A stretch of 64,000 nt of DNA, taken from NCBI RefSeq assembly GCF_900089455.2, contig NZ_LT907988.1:1116001-1180000 (forward strand), read 5' to 3'. This document shows positions 1 through 8,835 of the stretch, one piece after another. The position numbers and the translations under genes are program-made. The stretch's first letter is position 1. Each line of letters starts with the position of its first letter. The notes beneath the pieces are model-generated. The model searched no databases. It was given only the letters and a program-made list of their open reading frames with translations, and had not been told where the DNA came from. The DNA is from Orrella dioscoreae (GTDB lineage: Bacteria; Pseudomonadota; Gammaproteobacteria; Burkholderiales; Burkholderiaceae_B).

Positions 1-2
1 CC

Positions 3-602
3 CGCGTGCCGTATGAAACCTCCGAACCGGTGGCCGAGTTGTTCAGCGACCTGGACAGCGCCATCGACGCGCGCGCCGACGACCACGAGCTGGCGGAAAA
101 GGACCCCAACTTCACGGGCTTCCATCGCCTGGAGTACGGCCTGTTCGCGCAGAACAGCACCGAGGGCCTGGCGCCGGTGGCCGACAAGCTGATGGCGGAT
201 GTGCTGGCCCTGCAGAAGCGCGTGGCGGACCTGACCTTCTCGCCCGAGAAGGTCGTGGGCGGCGCGGCGGTGCTGATGGAAGAAGTGGCCGCCACCAAGG
301 TGTCCGGCGAGGAAGACCGCTACAGCCACACCGACCTGTGGGACTTCAAGGGCAACGTGGACGGCGCGCGCAAGATCGTCGCGCTGTTCGGCCCGCTGGT
401 GGCCAAGGAGGACCCTGCCTTCATCGCCAAGGTGGACGACAACTTCAAGACGGTCGAGGACATCCTGGCGAAATACCGCCAGGGCGATGGCTACCAGACC
501 TATGACAAGGTAAGCGAGGCCGACCGCCGCGCACTGGTGGGGCCGGTCAACACCCTGGCCGAGGACCTGTCGCAACTGCGCGGCAAGCTGGGTCTGGACT
601 GA
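3..602 (+). CDS. efeO: EfeO-type periplasmic iron-uptake protein (imelysin/M75 domain), 5' truncated by window edge
   Basis: This is the C-terminal ~200 residues of an EfeO/imelysin protein. The family is periplasmic and works with EfeU and EfeB in ferrous/ferric iron uptake. The M75 metal-binding HxxE signature is visible as HRLEY, in the context [12 protein letters not shown]. The rest is helical, as expected of the family, and the C-terminus (RGKLGLD) is complete. A GTG at position 6 could be read as a start, but the codon before it is open and continues the family alignment (R-V-P-Y-E-T), so the gene begins outside the window. It is convergent with the TetR gene downstream. Confidence 0.85.
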   Translation, partial: RVPYETSEPVAELFSDLDSAIDARADDHELAEKDPNFTGFHRLEYGLFAQNSTEGLAPVADKLMADVLALQKRVADLTFSPEKVVGGAAVLMEEVAATKVSGEEDRYSHTDLWDFKGNVDGARKIVALFGPLVAKEDPAFIAKVDDNFKTVEDILAKYRQGDGYQTYDKVSEADRRALVGPVNTLAEDLSQLRGKLGLD

Positions 603-617
603 GCGGACGGGGAGGGG

Positions 618-659
618 GGCAGTGACGCGGGGCGCCCGGGCGGGCGCCGCGTTACTGCC
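618..659. terminator. Hairpin between convergent efeO and TetR gene
   Basis: GGCAGTGACGCGG-GGCGCCC pairs across a GGGC loop with GGGCGCC-GCGTTACTGCC, with one bulge and one mismatch. Flanking CGGAC/GTCCG can extend the stem. There is no U-run on either strand, so it may be a bidirectional but weak intrinsic terminator. Confidence 0.45.
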
Positions 660-668
660 GTCCGGCGC

Positions 669-1304
669 TCAGGCCTGGGGCCAGGCCAGCATGGCTGCGT
701 CGATGATGGCCTGCAGGCTGGCGCAGGTCATGCCGTCGCGGGCCTGGATGGACATGCCGACGATGATGGTGGCATAGAACTTGGCCAGCGCGGCGGCATC
801 GACCGTGGCCGGCACGTCGCCGTCGCGCACGCCGCGCTCGATGCGCGCGCGCAGATCGGCCTCGGCCTCGGCGCGGCAGTCGGCCACGATGGCCTGGACG
901 CGCGACGAGGACGAGGAGCAGTTGATGGCCGAGTTCACCACCATGCAGCCTGCCGGCGTTTCCGGATCGCCCATGACGTGGACGGCCTCGAACAGCAGGT
1001 TGCGCACGCCTTCGCGCGCGGTGGGGGCGCCCGCCAGCAACGCGCGCGAGTGCTCGCCCGCGCCGTAGCGCTTGCGGTAATGGCCGACGGCTTCGAGGTA
1101 GAGCGACTCCTTGTCGCCGAACGCGCTGTAGAGACTGGGCGCGGTGATGCCCATGGCCTCGGTCAGGTCATGAACGGTCGTCGTTTCGTAGCCCTGGCGC
1201 CAGAAAACCAGCATGGCGCGCTCCAGGACCGTCTCCCGGTCGAATGACAGCGGACGTCCGCGGGGACGCGGGGGCTTGCCTTCCGTTGTTTTCATAATGG
1301 ACAA
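669..1304 (-). CDS. TetR/AcrR-family transcriptional repressor of the adjacent RND efflux operon
   Basis: A DNA-binding repressor of about 211 residues. The N-terminal TetR helix-turn-helix is clear (FDRETVLERAMLVFWRQGYETTT ... GITAPSLYSAFGDKESLY), followed by an all-helical ligand-binding C-terminal domain. Two starts are possible. TTG at 1304 has AAGGA 8 nt upstream, while ATG at 1295 would be 17 nt from the same ribosome site, so the TTG start is preferred. The gene is divergent from a MexAB-OprM-type operon, the usual position of AcrR/TtgR-type local repressors. A palindrome in the shared intergenic region (1355-1374) is the probable operator. The ligand cannot be predicted. Confidence 0.88.
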   Translation of the reverse strand: MSIMKTTEGKPPRPRGRPLSFDRETVLERAMLVFWRQGYETTTVHDLTEAMGITAPSLYSAFGDKESLYLEAVGHYRKRYGAGEHSRALLAGAPTAREGVRNLLFEAVHVMGDPETPAGCMVVNSAINCSSSSSRVQAIVADCRAEAEADLRARIERGVRDGDVPATVDAAALAKFYATIIVGMSIQARDGMTCASLQAIIDAAMLAWPQA

Positions 1305-1332
1305 TATTAAATTCCTTGACCAGTGCTTGCAA
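1304..1332 (-). promoter_or_regulatory. Candidate promoter of the TetR gene
   Basis: On the minus strand TTGCAA (1332-1327) is followed after 17 bp by TAATAT (1309-1304). The transcript would begin at about 1297, past the TTG start and its AAGGA site, so this promoter would favour the ATG at 1295 and a nearly leaderless message. The two readings conflict and the promoter call is weak. Confidence 0.3.
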
Positions 1333-1354
1333 TGGCGTTTAGAGTGCGACCTAA

Positions 1355-1374
1355 TTCATAGCGTTCGTTATGAA
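1355..1374. promoter_or_regulatory. Palindromic operator candidate for the TetR repressor
   Basis: TTCATAGCG-TT-CGTTATGAA is an inverted repeat with 8 of 9 arm positions matching and a 2-bp spacer, lying between the divergent TetR and efflux genes. Size and symmetry are typical of TetR-family operators. Assignment to this regulator is by position. Confidence 0.55.
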
Positions 1375-1483
1375 ATTAAGTCAGAAGCATCTACGCGCCT
1401 CCCCAGGTCCCCCGCAGCCGGCCCACGCCGCGCGGGCGCGCCGTCCGGAGGGCTTGTTCCCACCCGCGCCCGAGTTTGCAAGC

Positions 1484-2716
1484 ATGAGCACACTGTTCCA
1501 TTCCTCCGTCCCGGCCCCGCTGCGCCGTGCCCTCCCGCTGGCCGCGGCCGGCCTCCTGGCGCTGGCCCTCGCCGGCTGCAAGAGCGAGGCCGCCGACAGC
1601 GCCGCCGCGCCGCCGCCGCCCACCGTCAGCGTGGCCGCCGTGTCGGCCCGCCCGATCATCCAGTGGGATGACTTCAATGGCCGCGTCGAAGCCGTCGAAA
1701 GTGTTGCGCTGCGGCCACGCGTGAGCGGCTACATCGAAAAGGTGAACTACGAGGAAGGGCAGACCGTGAAGCGCGGCGAGGTGCTCTTCGAGATCGACGC
1801 CCGCAGCTACCGCGCCGCGCTGGCGCGCGCCCAGGCCGACCTGGCCCGCGCCCGCACCCAGGCGGCGCTGGCGCGCAGCGAAGCGGCCCGCGCGCAGAAG
1901 CTCGCCTCGCTGCAGGCCGTGTCCACCGAAGAGCTGGAGCAGCGCCGCGCCGCCGCCGACCAGGCCCAGGCCAATGTGCAGTTCGCCCAGGCCGCGGTCG
2001 ACACCGCCAAGCTGGACCTGTCCTTCACGCAGGTGCGTTCGCCCATCACGGGCCGCGCCGGCCGCGCGCTGGTGACGACCGGCAACCTGGTGACGGCCGA
2101 CGGCCAGGCCAGCATCCTGACCACGCTGGTGTCGCTGGACCCGGTGCACGTGCACTTCGACAGCGACGAGCGCACCTACCTGCGCTACGCGCACATGGCC
2201 CGCAAGGGCGAGCGCCCCGACGAGCGCCGCGAAGGCGTGCCGGTGAACGTGGGCCTGGTGGGAGAAGACGGCTATCCGCACGCCGGCCGCGTGGACTTCG
2301 TCGACAACCGCGTCGATCCCGCCACCGGCACGATCCGCGCCCGGGCCACGCTGGCCAATCCCGATGGCCTGCTGACGCCGGGGCTCTATGCCCGCGTGCG
2401 CCTGCAGGGCAGCGGCAGCTTCGACGCCATGCTGATCGACGAGAAGGCCATCCTGACCGACCAGAGCCGCAAATACGTTTACGTGGTCGACGAGAACAGC
2501 ACCGCCCAGCGCCGCGACGTGAAGCTGGGCCGCAAGGCCGAAGGCCTGCGCATCGTGGAGGAGGGCCTGAAGCCGGGTGATCGCGTGATCGTCAACGGCA
2601 TCCAGAAAGTCTTCTTCCCCGGCATGCCCGTCACCGCCCAGGCCGTCGAGATGTCGCCCGCGGGCGGCCAGGCCGCGCGTCTTGCCCAAACCGCCGCCAC
2701 GCCGGCCGCGCAGTAA
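1484..2716 (+). CDS. RND efflux periplasmic adaptor (membrane fusion) lipoprotein, MexA/AcrA type
   Basis: The 410-residue protein is the periplasmic adaptor of a tripartite multidrug pump. A lipoprotein signal ends in LALAGC with Cys32. Then come the barrel-sandwich/lipoyl region (RVSGYIEKVNYEEGQTVKRGE), a long Ala/Arg-rich coiled-coil hairpin (about residues 105-175), and the beta-barrel and membrane-proximal domains. The reading frame is open back to 1370, but only the ATG at 1484 puts the signal peptide at the N-terminus. It is the first gene of the operon, 51 bp before the pump gene, and probably repressed by the divergent TetR protein. Substrates are unknown. Confidence 0.93.
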   Translation: MSTLFHSSVPAPLRRALPLAAAGLLALALAGCKSEAADSAAAPPPPTVSVAAVSARPIIQWDDFNGRVEAVESVALRPRVSGYIEKVNYEEGQTVKRGEVLFEIDARSYRAALARAQADLARARTQAALARSEAARAQKLASLQAVSTEELEQRRAAADQAQANVQFAQAAVDTAKLDLSFTQVRSPITGRAGRALVTTGNLVTADGQASILTTLVSLDPVHVHFDSDERTYLRYAHMARKGERPDERREGVPVNVGLVGEDGYPHAGRVDFVDNRVDPATGTIRARATLANPDGLLTPGLYARVRLQGSGSFDAMLIDEKAILTDQSRKYVYVVDENSTAQRRDVKLGRKAEGLRIVEEGLKPGDRVIVNGIQKVFFPGMPVTAQAVEMSPAGGQAARLAQTAATPAAQ

Positions 2717-2767
2717 TGCCCCGCTCACCGACCTCCACCCAGTGAGCCACGCCACAGAGCAATCGCC

Positions 2768-5700
2768 ATGAACTTTGCACGTTTCTTCGTGGACCGGCCG
2801 ATCTTCGCGGCCGTGTTGTCCATCATCATCTTCGTGGTCGGCCTGATCGCGATTCCCCTCCTGCCGGTCAGCGAGTATCCCGAAGTGGTGCCGCCCAGCG
2901 TGCAGGTGCGCGCCACCTATCCGGGCGCCAACCCGCGCGAGATCGCCGACACCGTGGCCGCGCCGCTGGAAGAGGCCATCACCGGCGTCGAGGACATGCT
3001 CTACATGAAGTCCATCGCCGGCAGCGATGGCGTGCTGGTGCTGACCGTCACCTTCCGTCCGGGCACCGATCCCGATGACGCGCAGGTGAAGGTGCAGAAT
3101 CGCGTGGCCCAGGCCGAGGCGCGCCTGCCCGAGGCGGTGCGCCGCCAGGGCGTGGTGACGGCCAAGCAGTCGCCCAACATCACGCTGGTGGTGCAGCTGC
3201 GTTCGCCCGATGGCCGCTATGACGCGCTGTACCTGCGCAACTATGCGGTGCTGCACGTGCGGGACGAACTGGCCCGCATCGAAGGCGTGGGCGATGCCCA
3301 GCTGTTCGGCTCGGGCGACTACTCCATGCGCCTGTGGCTGGATCCGGACAAGATCGCCGCGCTGGGCATGACGGCGGGCGACGTGGTCGCCGCCGTGCGC
3401 GAGCAGAACGTGCAGGTGTCCGCCGGCCAGCTGGGCGCGCCGCCCAACCCCGCCGGCAGCGATTTCCTGCTGTCCATCAATGCGCAGGGCCGCCTGGTGA
3501 CGGAAGAGGAATTCGGCGACGTCATCATCAAGACCGGCGCGCAGGGCCAGGTCACGCGCTTGCGCGACGTGGCGCGCGTGGAACTGGGCGCGTCCGACTA
3601 TTCGCTGATGGCATTGCTGAACAATGAACAGGCCGTGGCCATCCCGGTGTTCGAGGCGCCGGGCGCCAACGCCATCGACGTGTCGGACAAGGTGCGCGCC
3701 AAGATGGCCGAACTGTCGCAGCGCTTCCCGGACGGCGTGGAGTGGTCGGTGGAATACGACCCGACCGTGTTCGTGCGCGAATCGATCAAATCGGTCATTA
3801 CCACGCTGCTGGAGGCCGTGCTGCTGGTCGTGCTGGTGGTGATCCTCTTCCTGCAGACCTGGCGCGCGTCCATCATCCCGCTGCTGGCCGTGCCGGTGTC
3901 GGTGGTGGGCACCTTCGCCGTGCTGCTGATGCTCGGGTTCTCCGTCAACACGCTGACCCTGTTCGGGCTGGTGCTGGCCATCGGGATCGTGGTGGACGAC
4001 GCCATCGTGGTGGTGGAGAACGTCGAGCGCAACATCGCCGAGGGGCTGGCGCCCCTGGCTGCCGCCCATCAGGCCATGAAGGAGGTCAGCGGACCCATCA
4101 TCGCCATCGCGCTGGTGCTGTGCTCGGTGTTCGTGCCCATGGCCTTCCTGTCGGGCGTCACGGGCCAGTTCTACAAGCAGTTCGCGGTGACCATCGCCAT
4201 TTCCACCGTGATCTCGGCCATCAATTCGCTGACCTTGTCGCCCGCGCTGGCCGCACGCCTGCTGCGTCCGCATGGCGCGCCGCCCGACCTGCCCACGCGC
4301 ATCCTGGACCGCGGCATGGGCTGGCTGTTCCGTCCGTTCAACCGCTTTTTCCAGCGCAGCGCCGACGGCTACGGCAACAGCGTGTCGCGCATCCTGGGCC
4401 GCCGCGGCGCGGTGTTCCTGGTCTATGTCGTGCTGCTGGTGGTGACGGGCGTGGTCTTCAAGGCCGTGCCGGGCGGCTTCATTCCCACGCAGGACAAGCT
4501 GTACCTGATCGGCGCCATGAAGCTGCCGGAAGGCGCGTCGCTGGAACGCACGGAAGCCCTGGTGCGCCGCGTGAGCGATATCGCGCTGAAGACCGATGGC
4601 GTGAAGAACGCGGTCGCCTTCCCGGGCCTGAACGCCCTGCAACTGACCAACACGCCCAACAGCGGGGTGGTGTTCTTCGGCCTGGCGCCCGCGGCTGACC
4701 GCAAGCACACCGCCGCCGAGATCGCCGCGCAGTTGAACGCCAGGTTCTCGCAGGAACAGGAAGGGCTGGTCTTCGCCATCATGCCGCCGCCCATCATGGG
4801 CCTGGGCACGGGTTCGGGTTATTCACTGTACGTGCAGGACCGCAACCGCGCGGGCTATGGCGAACTGCAGACCGCCACGAACACGCTGGCGGGCGCGATC
4901 TCGCAGGTGCCGGGCTTCCAGTACCCGATCAGTTCCTACCAGGCCAACGTGCCGCAGCTGGACGCCGAGGTGGACCGCACCAAGGCCAAGGCGCAAGGCG
5001 TGGCGGTCACCGACCTGTTCGAGACGCTGCAGGTCTACCTGGGCTCGTCCTATGTGAACGACTTCACGCGTTTCGGCCGCACCTTCCGCGTGATGGCCCA
5101 GGCCGACGCGCCGTTCCGCAGCACGGTCGAGGACGTGGCGAACCTGCGCACCCGCAACGCCAATGGCGACATGGTGCCCATCGGCAGCATGGTCGACGTG
5201 CGCGAGACCTTCGGCCCGGACCCCGTCATCCGCTTCAACGGCTATCCCTCGGCCGACCTGATCGGGGAGTCCGATCCGCGCCTGGTGTCGTCCTCGCAGG
5301 CGCTGCAGGTGGTGCAGGCCACGGCCGACAAGGTGCTGCCGCAAGGCATGCAGCTGGAGTGGACTGACCTGAGCTACCAGCAGGTCACCCAGGGCAATGC
5401 CGCGCTGGTCGTGTTCCCGCTGGCGGTGCTGCTGGTCTTCCTGGTGCTGGCCGCGCTGTATGAAAGCTGGACCCTGCCGCTGGCCGTGATCCTGATCGTG
5501 CCGATGTGCCTGCTCTCCGCCATGACGGGCGTGTGGCTCTCGGGCGGCGACAGCAACATCTTCGTGCAGATCGGGCTGGTGGTGCTGATCGGCCTGGCGT
5601 GCAAGAACGCCATCCTGATCGTCGAGTTCGCCCGCGAGCTGGAGGACAAGGGCCGCAGCACCATCGACGCCGCGCTGGAAGCCTGCCGTCTGCGCCTGCG

Positions 5701-5938
5701 TCCCATCATCATGACCTCGATCGCCTTCATTGCCGGTGTCGTGCCGCTGATGCTGGGCACGGGCGCCGGCGCCGAAGTGCGCCAGGTGATGGGCGTGACG
5801 GTGTTCGCCGGCATGCTGGGCGTGACGCTCTTCGGTCTCTTCCTTACCCCGGTCTTCTACGTGGCGCTGCGCAAGCTGGCGATGCGCAAGTCGCGCGGCG
5901 ACAAGGCCGCCGCGCCCCTGGAGACCTCACATGTCTGA
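2768..5938 (+). CDS. RND multidrug efflux inner-membrane pump, HAE1 family (MexB/AcrB type)
   Basis: This is a proton/drug antiporter of 1056 residues, the normal length for the hydrophobic/amphiphilic efflux-1 family. It has the classical start MNFARFFVDRPIFAAVLSI, twelve predicted membrane segments and two large periplasmic loops. The transmembrane-4 proton-relay pair is present in GIVVDDAIVVVENVERN, and the second half carries the matching GLACKNAILIVEFA segment. It assembles as a trimer with the adaptor and outer-membrane channel encoded on either side. Its stop codon lies inside the start of the channel gene (8-bp overlap), so the two are translationally coupled. Confidence 0.95.
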   Translation: MNFARFFVDRPIFAAVLSIIIFVVGLIAIPLLPVSEYPEVVPPSVQVRATYPGANPREIADTVAAPLEEAITGVEDMLYMKSIAGSDGVLVLTVTFRPGTDPDDAQVKVQNRVAQAEARLPEAVRRQGVVTAKQSPNITLVVQLRSPDGRYDALYLRNYAVLHVRDELARIEGVGDAQLFGSGDYSMRLWLDPDKIAALGMTAGDVVAAVREQNVQVSAGQLGAPPNPAGSDFLLSINAQGRLVTEEEFGDVIIKTGAQGQVTRLRDVARVELGASDYSLMALLNNEQAVAIPVFEAPGANAIDVSDKVRAKMAELSQRFPDGVEWSVEYDPTVFVRESIKSVITTLLEAVLLVVLVVILFLQTWRASIIPLLAVPVSVVGTFAVLLMLGFSVNTLTLFGLVLAIGIVVDDAIVVVENVERNIAEGLAPLAAAHQAMKEVSGPIIAIALVLCSVFVPMAFLSGVTGQFYKQFAVTIAISTVISAINSLTLSPALAARLLRPHGAPPDLPTRILDRGMGWLFRPFNRFFQRSADGYGNSVSRILGRRGAVFLVYVVLLVVTGVVFKAVPGGFIPTQDKLYLIGAMKLPEGASLERTEALVRRVSDIALKTDGVKNAVAFPGLNALQLTNTPNSGVVFFGLAPAADRKHTAAEIAAQLNARFSQEQEGLVFAIMPPPIMGLGTGSGYSLYVQDRNRAGYGELQTATNTLAGAISQVPGFQYPISSYQANVPQLDAEVDRTKAKAQGVAVTDLFETLQVYLGSSYVNDFTRFGRTFRVMAQADAPFRSTVEDVANLRTRNANGDMVPIGSMVDVRETFGPDPVIRFNGYPSADLIGESDPRLVSSSQALQVVQATADKVLPQGMQLEWTDLSYQQVTQGNAALVVFPLAVLLVFLVLAALYESWTLPLAVILIVPMCLLSAMTGVWLSGGDSNIFVQIGLVVLIGLACKNAILIVEFARELEDKGRSTIDAALEACRLRLRPIIMTSIAFIAGVVPLMLGTGAGAEVRQVMGVTVFAGMLGVTLFGLFLTPVFYVALRKLAMRKSRGDKAAAPLETSHV

Positions 5939-7508
5939 TTCCATGATGTCGCATACGCAATCTTCCGCCCGTTCCCTTTTGCCGCCGGGCCGCCCCAAGG
6001 CAAAAGGCAGCCCCCTCGGGGAGCAGCAAGCCGAAGGCGCGGCGTGGGGGCCTTTCTTCCCGCCGCTGCGCTTCCTGCTGGCGCCCCTGGTGGCGCTGAC
6101 GCTGGCCGCCTGCGCGGTCGGCCCTGACTACCAGGCGCCGCAGGCGCCCGTGGCCGAGCAATACGCCCGCCAGGATGCCGCTGCCGCCACGCTGCCGGTG
6201 CCCGAGGCCGACGCGCCGTTCTGGCAGGGCCTGGGTGATCCGCTGCTGCAGTCGCTGGTGGAAGACGCGCTGCGCGCCAACCACGACATCCGCATCGCGC
6301 TGGCCCGCTATGAACAGGCGGCCGCCGTGTCGCGCGAGCGCCGCCAGGATCGCTTCCCGACGCTGAGCGCGTCGGGCGAGATCAGCGACCGGCGCGCCAG
6401 CGCGTCGCAGGCGCCCGGCATGTCGCGCGCCGAACGCGATGGCGAGCAGCACGGCGCCAGCCTTTCCGCCGTCTGGGAGCTGGATTTCTTTGGCCGCGTG
6501 CGCCGTGCCGTCGAGGCCCAGCAGGCCGAGACCGATGCCACGGCTGCCGACCTGGGCGGCGTGCAGGTCGCCATCGTGGCGGAACTGGCCGATGCCTATT
6601 TCCGCCTGCGTGGCCTGCAGGTGCAGATCCAGGTGGCGCGCGACAACGAGACCAACCAGGGCGACACCTTGCGGCTCATCGAGGCGCTGCTGGACAACGG
6701 ACGCGGCACCTCGTTCGATGCGGACCGTTCCCGCACGCAACTGGCGCTGACCCGTGCCCGCATCCCGCCGCTGGAGGCCGAGGCCGCCGTGGCCGCGCAC
6801 CGCATCGCGGTGCTGACCGGCCGCACGCCGGCGGAAATGGCCGCCGTGCTGGATGCACCCGTGTCCTTGCCGGTGTTGCCCACGCAGGTCAACGCAGGCG
6901 CCCCGGGCGAGCTGCTGCGCCGCCGTCCCGACGTCGCGGCGGCGGAGCGCCGGCTGGCGGCCGCGACGGCGCGCATCGGCGTGGCCACGGCCGACCTGTT
7001 TCCCCGTTTCACGCTGGGCGGGCTCATCGGCACGCAGGCGCTGGGCTTCGGCTCGCTGTTCGAACGCGACAGTGAAACCCGCGTGATCTCGCTGGGCGTG
7101 GGCGGCAACTTCCTCGACATCGGCCGGGTGCGCGCGCGCATTGCCGCGGCCAACTCGGCGGCGGCCGAGAACGTGGCCCTGTACGAGCGTGCGGTGCTGC
7201 GCGCGATGGAGGAAACCGAGAACGCGCTGGTGCGCCTGTCGCGGGCCCAGGCCGAGAACGGCACGCTGACGCAGGCCGCCGAAGCCAGCCGGCGGGCGGC
7301 CAACACGGCACGCCTGCAATTCGAGGGCGGGGCCATCAACGTGCTGGACGTGCTGGACGCCGAACGTTCGCGCCTGGAAGCCGAGGACCTGCTGGCACAG
7401 AGCGCGACGCGGCGCGCCACGGCGCTGGTGGCCGTCTACAAGACGCTGGCCGGCGGCTGGCCGGATGCCCTGCCTGCCCCGCAAGGGGAGTCCGTGGCAC
7501 GGCGCTGA
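5931..7508 (+). CDS. RND efflux outer-membrane channel lipoprotein, OprM/NodT family
   Basis: A TolC-like trimeric channel subunit of 525 residues, third gene of the pump operon. The mature family start CAVGPDYQAP is preceded by a lipobox (LTLAAC, Cys61). Two outer-membrane-efflux-protein repeats follow, with the usual RRPDVAAAERRLAAATARIGVA and INVLDVLDAERSRL motifs. The ATG at 5931 has GGAGA seven bases upstream. The 40 residues before the signal peptide are unusual: residues 16-41 are encoded by a palindromic repeat (5977-6052), which pushes the hydrophobic signal unusually far from the N-terminus. Either this extended leader is tolerated, or translation starts later at an unrecognised codon. 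Confidence 0.92.
   Translation: MSDSMMSHTQSSARSLLPPGRPKAKGSPLGEQQAEGAAWGPFFPPLRFLLAPLVALTLAACAVGPDYQAPQAPVAEQYARQDAAAATLPVPEADAPFWQGLGDPLLQSLVEDALRANHDIRIALARYEQAAAVSRERRQDRFPTLSASGEISDRRASASQAPGMSRAERDGEQHGASLSAVWELDFFGRVRRAVEAQQAETDATAADLGGVQVAIVAELADAYFRLRGLQVQIQVARDNETNQGDTLRLIEALLDNGRGTSFDADRSRTQLALTRARIPPLEAEAAVAAHRIAVLTGRTPAEMAAVLDAPVSLPVLPTQVNAGAPGELLRRRPDVAAAERRLAAATARIGVATADLFPRFTLGGLIGTQALGFGSLFERDSETRVISLGVGGNFLDIGRVRARIAAANSAAAENVALYERAVLRAMEETENALVRLSRAQAENGTLTQAAEASRRAANTARLQFEGGAINVLDVLDAERSRLEAEDLLAQSATRRATALVAVYKTLAGGWPDALPAPQGESVARR
5977..6052. repeat. Palindromic repeat read in frame within the OprM-type leader
   Basis: TTTTGCC (5977-5983) pairs with GGCAAAA (5999-6005), then GCCCCCTCGGGG forms a second small hairpin, and the segment ends with AGCAAGCCGAAGGCGCGGCG. 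A related 27-bp piece lies in the opposite orientation at 34686-34712. The encoded peptide (PPGRPKAKGSPLGEQQAEG) is low-complexity and unlike the channel family. Inference: a dispersed genomic repeat inserted without breaking the frame. Confidence 0.6.
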
Positions 7509-7533
7509 GGCGCGTCGCCGCCAGGAAGGCGGG

Positions 7534-7560
7534 CCGGGGCAGGGATGCCCCGGTTTTCTT
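7534..7560 (+). terminator. Rho-independent terminator of the RND efflux operon
   Basis: CCGGGGCA-GGGA-TGCCCCGG is an 8-bp perfect stem with a 4-nt loop, followed by TTTTCTT, 25 bp after the channel gene's stop codon. Confidence 0.9.
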
Positions 7561-7801
7561 GCCGAGGCCGCGTGCATGTGTATCGCGATGCGTCGCACAC
7601 GAAGCCGCCGTCGAAGGTGTTGGCGTGACAGGCGCCAGGGCGGCATCGCCAGCGCGGGACAAGTCAGGTTACACAATGAGCGGCTGCCTCGGCCACATAC
7701 GCCGCTCCCTGCTTTTATAGTGACCGGACGATGATGAACGAGGGCGACGCACCGGCCTGTGGGGGGCTGGATGCCATGCGCCCCGACAGCCGGGGAGCGC
7801 C

Positions 7802-8233
7802 GTGGCTTGGCTCAAATCGCTGCACATCGCGTTCCTGCTGACGTGGTGCGCCGGACTTTTCTATCTGCCAGGGGTGTTCGCCTGTCACCGGCACGCACGT
7901 GACCGCAGCGCGATGCTGCGGCTGAACGTGATGGCGCGCATGGTCTTCGTGTGGGTCGCCTCGCCCGCGGCGGTGCTGGCCATCGTGACGGGCACGGGAC
8001 TGGTGGCGATGACCGATGCGCCCACCGGGCCCTGGCTGCCCCTGAAGCTGACCGCCGTGGCTGGCATGGTGTTCTTCCACCTGTATTGCGGCCATATCGT
8101 CGAGCGGCTCGACACCTCGCCCAGCCTGCGCGGGCTGCGCCTGCGGCTGTTGCTGCTGGTGGTGCCGGGCGTACTGGTGACGCTGGTCTTCTGGCTGGTG
8201 CTGGCCAAGCCCACGCTGGGGCTGGCGGCATGA
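7802..8233 (+). CDS. HemJ/CopD-like integral membrane protein
   Basis: A 143-residue protein with four predicted membrane helices. The start resembles HemJ, the oxygen-independent protoporphyrinogen IX oxidase: LKSLHIAFLLTWCAGLFYLP carries the conserved His near residue 8, and the Lys in WLPLKLTAVAGM matches the second conserved residue. The CopD (copper-resistance) superfamily shares this fold. GTG at 7802 is the likely start, with GGGAG just upstream; the nearby ATGs are out of frame. Its place beside a haem-copper oxidase fits either haem or copper supply. About 290 bp before it hold only the efflux terminator and a possible -10 (TATAGT, 7716-7721) without a clear -35. Confidence 0.72.
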   Translation: MAWLKSLHIAFLLTWCAGLFYLPGVFACHRHARDRSAMLRLNVMARMVFVWVASPAAVLAIVTGTGLVAMTDAPTGPWLPLKLTAVAGMVFFHLYCGHIVERLDTSPSLRGLRLRLLLLVVPGVLVTLVFWLVLAKPTLGLAA

Positions 8234-8253
8234 GGCCGGTGCACCTGGCATCC

Positions 8254-8754
8254 TCAGGGCTGCTCCAGCGGCGCTTCCTCTTCGTCGTGGATGCCGACCT
8301 GGTGTTCGAAGACGAGCTTGCCGCCCAGCCAGCCGGCGATACCGACCAGCGCCGCGCCCAGCGCCGACAGGTACAGGCCCATCAGCGGCACCGTGTGTTC
8401 GGCGCCGCCCGGCACGGCGCGCAGATACCAGTTGATGCCGCCCACCGACAGCAGCATGACCGCCGCGACGAAGTGGCTCCAGCCGACGGCGCGGCGGCGG
8501 ATGCCCGCGATGGAGAGCAATTCCACGGTGCCCGCGATGCCGGCGGCGATGCCCATGAGCGCGCCCATGCCCAGCAGCCACAGCGACACCCGCGCCCAGA
8601 AGGGGTCGGCCAGCAGCAGGAAGGCGATGTCGGTGGCCAAGGCGCCTGTCAGGAACGCGATGGGGAAGGTCACCAGCATCGGGTGCAGGGGGTGCCGGGC
8701 AATGGCGACCTGGGTGGTCGTGCCGACGGGCTGGGGCTTGCGGAAGTGTTCCAT
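8254..8754 (-). CDS. DUF2231 membrane protein
   Basis: About 166 residues with four membrane segments. The family signature ARHPLHPMLVTFPIAFLTGALATD lies near the N-terminus; DUF2231 proteins begin this way and have no established biochemical role. The start at 8754 (MEHFRK) puts that motif at residue 19; an upstream ATG at 8784 is possible, and neither has a good ribosome site. The C-terminus is acidic (HDEEEAPLEQP). It is read against the flanking oxidase genes and lies between the HemJ-like gene and coxB, so it is transcribed separately. DUF2231 genes often accompany oxidases or redox proteins, but function here is unknown. Confidence 0.75.
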   Translation of the reverse strand: MEHFRKPQPVGTTTQVAIARHPLHPMLVTFPIAFLTGALATDIAFLLLADPFWARVSLWLLGMGALMGIAAGIAGTVELLSIAGIRRRAVGWSHFVAAVMLLSVGGINWYLRAVPGGAEHTVPLMGLYLSALGAALVGIAGWLGGKLVFEHQVGIHDEEEAPLEQP

Positions 8755-8835
8755 GTCGGTTGGGGCGGACGGATGCCTGACCATGAGCGGTGCGATCAAA
8801 CTTATCACGCGGACCCGCCCGCCAGGCGTGTCCGG

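Noticed and set aside
1391..4708. Very long open frame (over 1100 codons) on the minus strand opposite the efflux genes
   Set aside because: It is the antisense shadow of GC-rich coding sequence. The translation is His/Arg/Gln-rich with no domain, and the plus-strand genes are unambiguous.
5844..7676. Long minus-strand frame opposite the OprM-type gene
   Set aside because: Same antisense effect; low-complexity Arg/Gly/Ala translation without family features.
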